This document shows, one piece after another, positions 1-5,082 of a stretch of DNA of 5,159 nucleotides. Position 1 is the stretch's first letter; each line of letters begins with the position of its first letter. The notes beneath the pieces were generated by a model. The model was not told where the DNA came from. It ran no database searches and saw nothing but the letters and a program-made list of their open reading frames with translations. The translations under genes were made by a program, and so were the position numbers. This DNA comes from a bacterium. GTDB taxonomy: Bacteria > Bacillota_I > Bacilli_A > Acholeplasmatales > JAEDCM01. The stretch lies in contig JAILIR010000224.1 in the NCBI GenBank assembly GCA_024695185.1, forward strand, positions 1 through 5,159. Direction: 5' to 3'.

Positions 1-14
1 TAATAGGAAATTAT

Positions 15-42
15 AAAACAAAAAAGCAAGTAAATTACTTGC
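15..42 (-). terminator. Intrinsic terminator of the lipoprotein gene
   Basis: On the minus strand the stop codon of the lipoprotein gene is followed after two bases by an inverted repeat, GCAAGTAA (26-33) and TTACTTGC (35-42). The realistic stem is GCAAG/CTTGC with a 7-nt AT loop. A T-rich tract follows on the minus strand (TTTTTTGTTTT, complement of 15-25). Position right after the stop and the U-tract support Rho-independent termination. The stem is short, so efficiency may be modest. Confidence 0.75.
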
Positions 43-44
43 CT

Positions 45-1049
45 TTATTTTAAATCTGTATAAGTGTTTTTTATTGCTTGACTCTTAATCTTACTACCAT
101 TATGATAAATATAATAGTCATCAGTAATTAAATTACCTTTATCATCATAAGTAAAGACTTCTTCTGATCTTTCAACAAATTCACCTTCATTATTATGGTA
201 ATATTCAGCACTTTGTATTATATGATTATCTTTATCATACTTTTTTTCATATTTTTGGCTTATCTCTAACTCTAATTCATCATTTGGTCTATACAACACA
301 CTTGTTTTTTCGTTTCCTTTTTCATCATATTCGTATTCTATTTTATAGCTAACTTGTGAGTCACTATCATAACCTATTTCAGTTACTTTTTTGTTAGAGT
401 CATTATATATACGTTCATTATTTGTTGTAGGTTCCCAGTCCGAACTAAATATGACATAATTTCTTTCTGTTAATTGGTTATTGTTATCATCATATGTATA
501 AACAACTTTATGATCGCTATTGTTATAGCTTTGATATGCTTTAAATTCAGGAGTATATGTTTTTACAGCCATAAGTAAATTCCCTTTTGCATCATAAGTA
601 TATTCATAATCATTTCTTTTGAAATATTCTGTTTCTCCCTCTTTAACAATATACTCTGTCTTTGTTTTTAGTACTCCATCTAGATATGCATATTCAGTTT
701 TACTATATTTTTCAAATTCTGTAGTAGTATTTTCTTTTACTCTTAACTCTTCAGAACTAATTATGTTATTATCCTTATCATATTCATTTTCAATCTTTTT
801 TCTTAAAATCCACTCATCGTTTTTAAGTAAATAAGTGTATTCAGATTCAATATTTCCATATTTGTTTATAACTGTCTCTATTTTATTACTTACAATTGTA
901 TCTGAAGATGATAAGACTCTTTTACTTATTATTGATTCTTTTAATACCCCTTTACCATTAACCTCGTTTTTCTTTGTAGTCTTTTTCCCACATGCAGCTA
1001 CACCAGCTAATAGTAATGCTCCCATTGTTAATATTAATATTTTTTTCAT
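45..1049 (-). CDS. Secreted lipoprotein with YD-like tandem repeats
   Basis: A 334-residue protein, probably anchored to the outer face of the cell membrane. Residues 1-20 form a lipoprotein signal peptide: MKK, a hydrophobic core (ILILTMGALLLAG), then lipobox VAAC with Cys20 as the predicted lipidated residue. A Lys/Thr/Asn-rich linker follows. The rest is hydrophilic and built of repeats centred on Y-D-x-x-x-N. Clear copies start at Tyr90, 152, 186, 241, 271 and 301; degenerate ones lie at Tyr215 and Tyr227. Spacing is about 26-34 residues from 152 onward. Copies such as YDAKGN, YDEKGN and YDDKGN resemble the YD/RHS repeat signature, but there is no RHS core or toxin domain. The ATG has a strong GGGGAG ribosome site six bases upstream. 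The stop is TAA, and both Trp codons (80, 205) are TGG. The gene stands alone, with its own promoter and terminator. Its ligand or function is unknown; a surface beta-solenoid or binding role is inference. Confidence 0.82.
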   Translation of the reverse strand: MKKILILTMGALLLAGVAACGKKTTKKNEVNGKGVLKESIISKRVLSSSDTIVSNKIETVINKYGNIESEYTYLLKNDEWILRKKIENEYDKDNNIISSEELRVKENTTTEFEKYSKTEYAYLDGVLKTKTEYIVKEGETEYFKRNDYEYTYDAKGNLLMAVKTYTPEFKAYQSYNNSDHKVVYTYDDNNNQLTERNYVIFSSDWEPTTNNERIYNDSNKKVTEIGYDSDSQVSYKIEYEYDEKGNEKTSVLYRPNDELELEISQKYEKKYDKDNHIIQSAEYYHNNEGEFVERSEEVFTYDDKGNLITDDYYIYHNGSKIKSQAIKNTYTDLK

Positions 1050-1083
1050 TTTATTCTCCCCTTCTTATTACATTTCAACTACA

Positions 1084-1112
1084 ATTGTATTACATATTAT
1101 GCTTTTTGTCAA
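1084..1112 (-). promoter_or_regulatory. Sigma-A promoter of the lipoprotein gene
   Basis: Read on the minus strand, a perfect -35 TTGACA (1107-1112) is followed by a 17-bp spacer and a -10 TACAAT (1084-1089), one mismatch from consensus. Transcription would start near 1077, about 28 nt upstream of the lipoprotein ATG, with the GGGGAG ribosome site in between. It lies in the 74-bp gap after the maf stop, so the lipoprotein gene can be transcribed independently of maf. Confidence 0.8.
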
Positions 1113-1123
1113 TACTAATATTC

Positions 1124-1678
1124 CTATTCTTCTAATAATCGCTTTAAATGGCTATTTACTAAGTCTTTAGGCAGTCCCATAATTGTATAGAAATCACCCT
1201 TATATTCTTTAATTAGCTTACTACCTTCTCCCTGTATAGCATAACCTCCAGCCTTATCAAAAGGCTCTTTTGTTTTCATATAATTAAATATATCAGGGTC
1301 AGTTAATTCCTTAAAAGTAACATATGCTTTATCATAAAAAGAAATGTGTTCTTTATTTGATGCGATATATACTCCTGTGATAACTTCATGAGTTTTACCT
1401 GATAAGCTTTTAAGCATATAGTAACACTCTTCTTCGTTTTTAGGCTTGTTATAAACCTTACCATTTAGATAAACGATAGTATCACTACCTATAACAATAC
1501 TATCCTTATTATAATCATATATTCTTAAGGCTTTTCTTTTTGCTAGTTCACAAACTAATAATTCTCCCTTTAAATCAATATTTTCATCTATATCACTTGG
1601 GGCTATTCTAAATTTATAACCTAAAGATTCTAATATCTCTTTTCTTCTTGGAGAATTTGATGCAAGTATTATATCCAT
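1124..1678 (-). CDS. maf: Maf family nucleoside triphosphate pyrophosphatase
   Basis: A 184-residue Maf/YhdE-type enzyme, a normal length for the family. Maf proteins hydrolyse dTTP, UTP or modified nucleotides to the monophosphate plus pyrophosphate in the cytoplasm. They act in nucleotide-pool cleaning and have been linked to septum formation. The signature elements are present in order: the N-terminal SNSPRRKEIL (residues 7-16, Arg11/Arg12), LAKRKA (45-50), the catalytic IGSDTIV (63-69, Asp66), NKPK (77-80), LSGKTHEVITGV (92-103), DKAGGYAIQG (141-150, Gln149) and GDFYTIMGLP (161-170). The GYAIQG form suggests the dTTP/UTP-specific YhdE subgroup rather than the YceF subgroup; that is inference. 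The ATG is preceded by GGTGA at suitable spacing. The stop is TAG. It lies 53 bp downstream of htpG with a terminator in between, so it may have its own weak promoter or rely on readthrough. There are no Trp residues. Confidence 0.95.
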   Translation of the reverse strand: MDIILASNSPRRKEILESLGYKFRIAPSDIDENIDLKGELLVCELAKRKALRIYDYNKDSIVIGSDTIVYLNGKVYNKPKNEEECYYMLKSLSGKTHEVITGVYIASNKEHISFYDKAYVTFKELTDPDIFNYMKTKEPFDKAGGYAIQGEGSKLIKEYKGDFYTIMGLPKDLVNSHLKRLLEE

Positions 1679-1694
1679 TTATATCACCAAACAT

Positions 1695-1703
1695 ATTATA
1701 ACA
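1695..1703 (-). promoter_or_regulatory. Possible extended -10 promoter for maf
   Basis: On the minus strand TGTTATAAT (TGn plus a perfect TATAAT) lies just after the htpG terminator. No convincing -35 sits 16-18 bp upstream, because that stretch is occupied by the terminator stem. A start about seven bases downstream would leave only about 10 nt before the maf ATG, barely enough for the GGTGA ribosome site. It is a candidate only; readthrough from htpG is the alternative. Confidence 0.35.
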
Positions 1704-1733
1704 AAAATGAGTCCAATTTGGACCCATTTTTTT
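1703..1733 (-). terminator. Intrinsic terminator between htpG and maf
   Basis: The inverted repeat is ATGAGTCC (1707-1714), loop AATTT, GGACCCAT (1720-1727): eight pairs with one G-U wobble when read on the minus strand. A T-tract follows on the minus strand (complement of 1703-1707). An A-tract precedes it, so it also has terminator form on the plus strand (seven T at 1727-1733). It begins within the last bases of htpG, so it probably ends or attenuates htpG transcription before maf. Confidence 0.78.
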
Positions 1734-3630
1734 ATTTAATTGTTTTAATCATTAAATTACACATCTTATTAGAGAATTCTACAGGATTTTCAATAGGGAA
1801 GCCTTCCATTAATAAGGCTTGATCATAAAGTAATTCAGCGTATTCTTTTAATTCATTATTATCATATGCCTTCTTTAAAGCATTAAATAATTCATGATTA
1901 GGATTTATTTCTAGTACTTTTTCCGCTTTAGCATCACTACCATTAGGCATAGCATTTAAAACCTTTTGCATTTCAAATGATAAGCCATCCTTACTAGTTA
2001 AGCATACAGGAGAATCTACTAGTCTCTTTGATAGAATTACATCACTTACTTTACCATCTAATTCCTTCTTAATAGCTTCTAGGAATTCCTTATTATCCTC
2101 TTGTTTAGCTTCTAGTTCCTTCTTTTCGTCTTCATCAAGAATATCTAGATCACCTTGATTAATATTCTTTAATTCATGGTCATCATACTTATTTAAAATA
2201 GACATTGTAAATTCATCTACTCCATCAGTTAAAATTAAGCAATCATAACCTTTTTTCTTTAATAAATCAAGTTGTGGCATTGATAAAACGGCATCTTTAC
2301 TTCCAGCTGAAGCATAATAGATGTATTTTTGACCATCCTTCATATGATTAACATAAGTTTTTAAAGAAATATAATCTTCTTCATTAGTTGTTTTATAGAT
2401 TAATAAATCTTTTAAATCATCCTTCTTTTCACCATAGTTATCATAAATACCGTATTTAATATATACACCATATGACTTAAAGAATTCTTTATATTTATCA
2501 TAATCAGTTTTCATTGTCTTAGATAATTCAGAAATGATTTTCTTTTCAATGTTTTTACTAATTAATGATAATTGTTTATTTTGTTGTAAGATTTCTCTAC
2601 TTATATTTAAGCTTAAATCTGATGAATCAACTAAACCCTTAACAAACTTCAAGTAATCAGGAATTAATTCCTTACACTTATCCATAATGAATACACCCTT
2701 AGTGTATAACTTTAAGCCTTTTTCGTAGTCCTCTGAATATAAATCATAAGGAACTTTCTTTGGAATAAAGATTAAAGCATTATAAGTTAAGTTACCTTCA
2801 ACATTTACATGCATACTAAATAGAGGGTCCTCATAATCATTAAATTTTTGTTTATAAAAGCTATTTAAATCTTCATCAGTTACTTCACTCTTATTTTTCT
2901 TCCATAAAGGAATCATAGAGTTAAGTGTAGTATCTTCAAGCGTTTCAACAGATTCTTTAAATTTACCCTCTTCATCATATGTAGGATTCATTCTCTTACA
3001 CATCATTTTAATAGGATATCTTACATAATCACTATACTTTTTAACAAGCTTTTCAATCTTGTATTGTTCTAGATAAATATCATAATTTTCATCATCTGTA
3101 TTGTCTCTTAAATATAGTGTAATCTCTGTACCTGTAGTATCCTTTTCTATTTCATCTAATTTATAGCTATCAGTACCTTCACTAGTAAAGGAATAAGCTT
3201 TATCATCAAATGGGGATTTTGTCTTAACTACGACCTTTTTAGCAACCATAAATGCTGAATAAAAGCCTACACCAAATTGACCTATGATATCTATATTTTT
3301 ATCCTTGTTTTCCTCAAGTTTTTTCATGAATTCTAGACTTCCACTTTTAGCAATTGTTCCCAAGTGATCAACTAGCTCATCATGAGTCATACCAATACCA
3401 TTATCAGTAATAGTAATAGTTCTATTTTCTTTATCTAAAGCTAATCTAATTTCGTAATCCTTAGCTTCCAATTTATCATTAGTTAAAGACATATAATGAT
3501 ATTTATCAATCGCATCACTTGCATTACTAATTAACTCTCTTAAAAATATTTCTTTATTTGTGTAAATTGAGTTAATCATTAAATCTAATAGACGTTTAGT
3601 TTCTGTTTTAAATTTCTTTGTTTCACTCAT
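1732..3630 (-). CDS. htpG: HtpG, bacterial Hsp90 chaperone
   Basis: A 632-residue, full-length HtpG: a cytoplasmic, ATP-dependent homodimeric chaperone for late protein folding under stress. The N-terminal GHKL ATPase shows RELISNASDA (residues 31-40, catalytic Glu32, Mg-binding Asn36), DNGIGMT (76-82, nucleotide-binding Asp76), GTIAKSG (91-97), the lid glycine motif GQFGVGF (117-123) and GTEITLYL (167-174). The middle domain spans roughly 220-490 and holds NISREILQQ (342-350), whose Arg345 matches the ATP-contacting arginine. The C-terminal dimerisation domain (about 500-632) has INPNHELF (575-582). An upstream in-frame ATG at 3678 would add 16 residues. I reject it because it lies inside the operator and upstream of the predicted transcription start. 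The chosen ATG has GAGGTGA five bases before it. Its single Trp (243) is TGG and its stop is TAA. Regulation is by the overlapping CIRCE operator. Confidence 0.98.
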   Translation of the reverse strand: MSETKKFKTETKRLLDLMINSIYTNKEIFLRELISNASDAIDKYHYMSLTNDKLEAKDYEIRLALDKENRTITITDNGIGMTHDELVDHLGTIAKSGSLEFMKKLEENKDKNIDIIGQFGVGFYSAFMVAKKVVVKTKSPFDDKAYSFTSEGTDSYKLDEIEKDTTGTEITLYLRDNTDDENYDIYLEQYKIEKLVKKYSDYVRYPIKMMCKRMNPTYDEEGKFKESVETLEDTTLNSMIPLWKKNKSEVTDEDLNSFYKQKFNDYEDPLFSMHVNVEGNLTYNALIFIPKKVPYDLYSEDYEKGLKLYTKGVFIMDKCKELIPDYLKFVKGLVDSSDLSLNISREILQQNKQLSLISKNIEKKIISELSKTMKTDYDKYKEFFKSYGVYIKYGIYDNYGEKKDDLKDLLIYKTTNEEDYISLKTYVNHMKDGQKYIYYASAGSKDAVLSMPQLDLLKKKGYDCLILTDGVDEFTMSILNKYDDHELKNINQGDLDILDEDEKKELEAKQEDNKEFLEAIKKELDGKVSDVILSKRLVDSPVCLTSKDGLSFEMQKVLNAMPNGSDAKAEKVLEINPNHELFNALKKAYDNNELKEYAELLYDQALLMEGFPIENPVEFSNKMCNLMIKTIK

Positions 3631-3635
3631 TTTAA

Positions 3636-3642
3636 TCACCTC
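3636..3642 (-). promoter_or_regulatory. Ribosome binding site that fixes the htpG start
   Basis: On the minus strand GAGGTGA precedes the ATG at 3630 by five bases. No such site precedes the upstream in-frame ATG at 3678. This decides the start in favour of the protein beginning MSETKKFK. Confidence 0.85.
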
Positions 3643-3649
3643 AAAAAGT

Positions 3650-3678
3650 ATTATATATCTAATAATTAGCACTGTCAA
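3650..3678 (-). promoter_or_regulatory. Consensus sigma-A promoter of htpG
   Basis: On the minus strand there is a perfect -35 TTGACA (3673-3678), a 17-bp spacer and a perfect -10 TATAAT (3650-3655). Transcription would start near 3643, giving a leader of about 13 nt that just contains the GAGGTGA ribosome site. The -35 lies wholly inside the CIRCE palindrome, so repressor binding would block RNA polymerase directly. Confidence 0.88.
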
Positions 3679-3692
3679 GCTTAAAGTGCTAA
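3666..3692. promoter_or_regulatory. CIRCE operator (HrcA binding site)
   Basis: The 27-bp inverted repeat consists of TTAGCACTG (3666-3674), a 9-bp spacer and AAGTGCTAA (3684-3692). The CIRCE consensus is TTAGCACTC-N9-GAGTGCTAA, so each half matches 8 of 9, the spacer length is exact, and the palindrome is preserved at all eight conserved pairs. HrcA represses CIRCE-bearing promoters until heat shock titrates GroEL. Here the operator covers the htpG -35 box. It ends 31 bp before the divergent rpsD -35, so it probably does not repress rpsD. Confidence 0.93.
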
Positions 3693-3723
3693 TTTCTTAA
3701 ATAACTCTTTTTAAAACTTTTTC

Positions 3724-3752
3724 TTGACATTCATATTATTATATAATATAAT
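3724..3752 (+). promoter_or_regulatory. Consensus sigma-A promoter of rpsD
   Basis: A perfect TTGACA (3724-3729), a 17-bp spacer and a perfect TATAAT (3747-3752). A second TATAAT overlaps it one step upstream (3742-3747) but has only a 12-bp spacing. The 25 bases before the -35 are A/T-rich, like an UP element. Such a strong promoter suits a ribosomal protein gene. The expected start is near 3758-3760, giving a leader of about 150 nt. Confidence 0.88.
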
Positions 3753-3754
3753 AT

Positions 3755-3912
3755 TTTTGCGTTCGTAAAGTTCAGCACTTATTACTTTATAGTTATTATA
3801 TTATAATTTATTATTTAGTAGCCTAGCTGAGTAGGCGAATATATTATAAGCTATAATCGAAATAAGAAGCCTTTTATTAGTAACGCAAAATAAATAAAAG
3901 GAGGAAAAAATT
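3755..3912 (+). promoter_or_regulatory. Structured rpsD leader, probable S4 autoregulatory RNA
   Basis: This untranslated leader is rich in self-complementarity. A long-range helix pairs TTTTGCGTT (3755-3763) with AACGCAAAA (3882-3890); its first bases may precede the transcription start. Inside it, hairpin A is 3765-3771/3777-3785 (7 bp, 2-nt bulge, loop TCAGC). A long arm has 6 bp (3787-3792/3851-3856), 11 of 12 bp (3801-3812/3838-3849) and a terminal stem GCCTA/TAGGC (3821-3825/3832-3836) with loop GCTGAG. The two loops are complementary (TCAGC/GCTGA). CCTTTTATT (3870-3878) pairs perfectly with AATAAAAGG (3893-3901), which contains the start of the Shine-Dalgarno (AAAAGGAGG, 3896-3904). 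Bacillus rpsD is known to be translationally autoregulated by S4 through its leader; assigning that mechanism here is inference. I cannot confirm a match to a known leader family. Confidence 0.7.
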
Positions 3913-4512
3913 ATGAGTAAGTACACTGGAGCAACTTGGAAAATTTCAAGAAGATGAAACTATTCATTATCTGAAACTGGTAAAGAATTACAAAGAAGAC
4001 CTTATGCTCCAGGACAACATGGTAAAAAGCGTAACAAATTAACTGAATACGCAACACAATTACAAGAAAAGCAAAAGGTTAGATTCACTTATGGTGTTAA
4101 TGAAAAGCAATTCCATAAGACATTCCTTGAAGCTGGCAAAATGTCAGGTGTTCATGGTGTTAACTTCTTAAAGTTACTTGAATCAAGATTAGATAATATA
4201 GTTTATAGAGCAGGTTTTGCTTCTACTAGAGCTCAAGCTAGACAACTAGTTAATCATGGTCATTTCCTAGTAGATGGTAAAAAGGTAGATATTCCTTCAT
4301 ACCGTCTAGAACCAGGACAAACTATTTCTTTAAAAGAAACTAGTAAAGATCTTAAAGTTGTTAAAGAAGCTTTAGAAGCTAAATTAATCAGATGTGAATA
4401 TGTTTCATTTGATGAAAACAAAATGGCTGCTACTTTCGTTAGATATCCTGAAAGAAACGAATTCTTACCAGAAATCAACGAACAACTAATTGTCGAATTC
4501 TATAGTAGATAA
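3913..4512 (+). CDS. rpsD: Ribosomal protein S4 with in-frame TGA at codon 15
   Basis: S4 is a primary 16S rRNA-binding protein that nucleates 30S assembly. From the ATG at 3913 (AAAGGAGG eight bases upstream) to TAA at 4510 the frame encodes 199 residues, the normal length. The one defect is a TGA at codon 15 (3955-3957), between SRR and [11 protein letters not shown]. Both sides match S4 in the same frame: [14 protein letters not shown] before; [32 protein letters not shown] and the C-terminal LIVEFYSR after. The S4 RNA-binding domain spans about residues 91-152 ([34 protein letters not shown]). Homologues I remember mostly have Leu at residue 15 in Firmicutes and Glu in E. coli, so the position is variable. 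TGA may be Trp (code 4), a TTA-to-TGA mutation or error, or read through. Restart at Met77 (4141) is unlikely: no ribosome site precedes it and the N-terminal domain would be lost. Trp9 is TGG. The gene is transcribed alone. Confidence 0.93.
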
Positions 4513-4520
4513 TAAAAATA

Positions 4521-4546
4521 ATCTCCGAGAAATCGGAGATTTTTTA
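4521..4546. terminator. Bidirectional terminator after rpsD
   Basis: A perfect 8-bp stem, ATCTCCGA (4521-4528) and TCGGAGAT (4533-4540), is capped by a GAAA tetraloop and followed by TTTTTATT. It starts eight bases after the rpsD stop. On the minus strand the same stem lies six bases after the stop of the convergent XRE gene and is followed by TATTTTTATT. It can therefore end both transcripts. Confidence 0.93.
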
Positions 4547-4753
4547 TTAGAAATAAAATACTTCTTCAAACTTTTTATCTAGTGCTATAGATAATAATAA
4601 AGCTAATTTGGCTGTAGGTTGATATTGATATGTTTCAATAGATGATATCGTATTTCTTGATACTCCTACCATCTTAGCTAAGGCATCCTGTGAGATGCCT
4701 TTTTCTTTTCTTATTTTTACTAAATTATTTTTTAAAACTAATTTCTCATCCAT
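4547..4753 (-). CDS. Small XRE/Cro-type HTH transcriptional regulator
   Basis: A 68-residue protein that is almost entirely one HTH_3 domain (about residues 9-62), so it should bind DNA as a dimer with no sensor domain. The helix-turn-helix lies in ISQDALAKMVGVSRNTISSIE (about 20-40), with the typical Q-x-x-LA, VSRxTIS-x-IE pattern. LxLLLSIALDKKFEEVF then forms the closing helices, and the protein ends FYF. This is the compact architecture seen in YozG/Cro-like regulators of Firmicutes. The ATG is one base from the stop of the membrane-protein gene upstream, with AAGG inside that gene as a weak ribosome site, so translation is probably coupled. Last gene of its operon, ending at the shared terminator; stop TAA. 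Its target is unknown; autoregulation of its own operon is a reasonable inference. Confidence 0.92.
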   Translation of the reverse strand: MDEKLVLKNNLVKIRKEKGISQDALAKMVGVSRNTISSIETYQYQPTAKLALLLSIALDKKFEEVFYF

Positions 4754-4754
4754 A

Positions 4755-5081
4755 TTACCATACCTTAGCTAAATCCATAATCCAACATACTAAACTAGCT
4801 ACAGCAACTAATCCATATAATATAGACACAATTAATTCATGTCTTCTCTTTAATTTAATATATTTAACAAGGAATGCTATAGAAAACATCATAAAGCACG
4901 CCATAAGGGCACCAAAATTAGTTTTACCTAATACAGCCTTATCAACTAGAGTCACAACTAATATTAATGTTGCGACAATATAATAACCAAACATAGATGC
5001 TGTCTTTTGAGCTTCTAAATCAGCTATATCTAGTCCTTTATTATCTTCTACTGCTTTACTTAATATTTCTTCTCTTTCCAT
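4755..5081 (-). CDS. Three-helix membrane protein, DUF6442-like
   Basis: A 108-residue small membrane protein of unknown function. A charged cytoplasmic N-terminus (MEREEILSKAVEDNKGLDI) is followed by three hydrophobic segments: about residues 30-46 (MFGYYIVATLILVVTLV), 56-73 (FGALMACFMMFSIAFLVK) and 83-102 (LIVSILYGLVAVASLVCWIM). The basic stretch KYIKLKRRHE lies between segments 2 and 3, so that loop should be cytoplasmic. The EEIL start, VKYIKLKRRHEL and the length recall the DUF6442 proteins of Firmicutes, from memory. A GTG at 5090 would add three residues, but it lies inside the ribosome site AGGTG that serves the ATG at 5081, so I chose the ATG. Both Trp codons are TGG; stop TAA. It sits between an upstream gene (1-nt gap) and an XRE regulator (1-nt gap). 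This pairing of a small membrane protein with a minimal XRE regulator recurs in Firmicutes. Confidence 0.85.
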   Translation of the reverse strand: MEREEILSKAVEDNKGLDIADLEAQKTASMFGYYIVATLILVVTLVDKAVLGKTNFGALMACFMMFSIAFLVKYIKLKRRHELIVSILYGLVAVASLVCWIMDLAKVW

Positions 5082-5082
5082 T

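Noticed and set aside
619..1170. Two plus-strand open frames (619-834 and 835-1170) opposite the lipoprotein gene
   Set aside because: They are antisense shadows of the repeat-rich lipoprotein gene, with low-complexity composition, no ribosome site and no recognisable motif.
3631..3678. A 16-residue N-terminal extension of HtpG from an upstream ATG
   Set aside because: It lies inside the CIRCE operator and promoter, upstream of the expected transcription start, and has no ribosome site. The ATG at 3630 has GAGGTGA at good spacing and matches the usual HtpG N-terminus.
3742..3752. Two tandem -10 boxes suggesting two rpsD promoters
   Set aside because: The upstream TATAAT (3742-3747) is only 12 bp from the TTGACA; only the second copy has correct 17-bp spacing. 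The first is probably just A/T-rich overlap.
3955..3957. Selenocysteine insertion at the S4 TGA
   Set aside because: S4 has no redox role and no Cys at this position in known homologues; I see no convincing bacterial SECIS-like hairpin immediately downstream.
4260..4478. Minus-strand open frame inside rpsD
   Set aside because: Antisense shadow of the conserved S4 coding sequence.
4141..4512. S4 as a shorter 123-residue protein starting at Met77
   Set aside because: The upstream 76 codons encode the conserved S4 N-terminus in the same frame, interrupted only by one TGA, and a strong ribosome site precedes the ATG at 3913. No ribosome site precedes 4141.
4690..4983. Plus-strand open frame across the XRE and membrane-protein genes
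   Set aside because: Antisense to two genes with recognisable domain or membrane architecture; no ribosome site or family signature.
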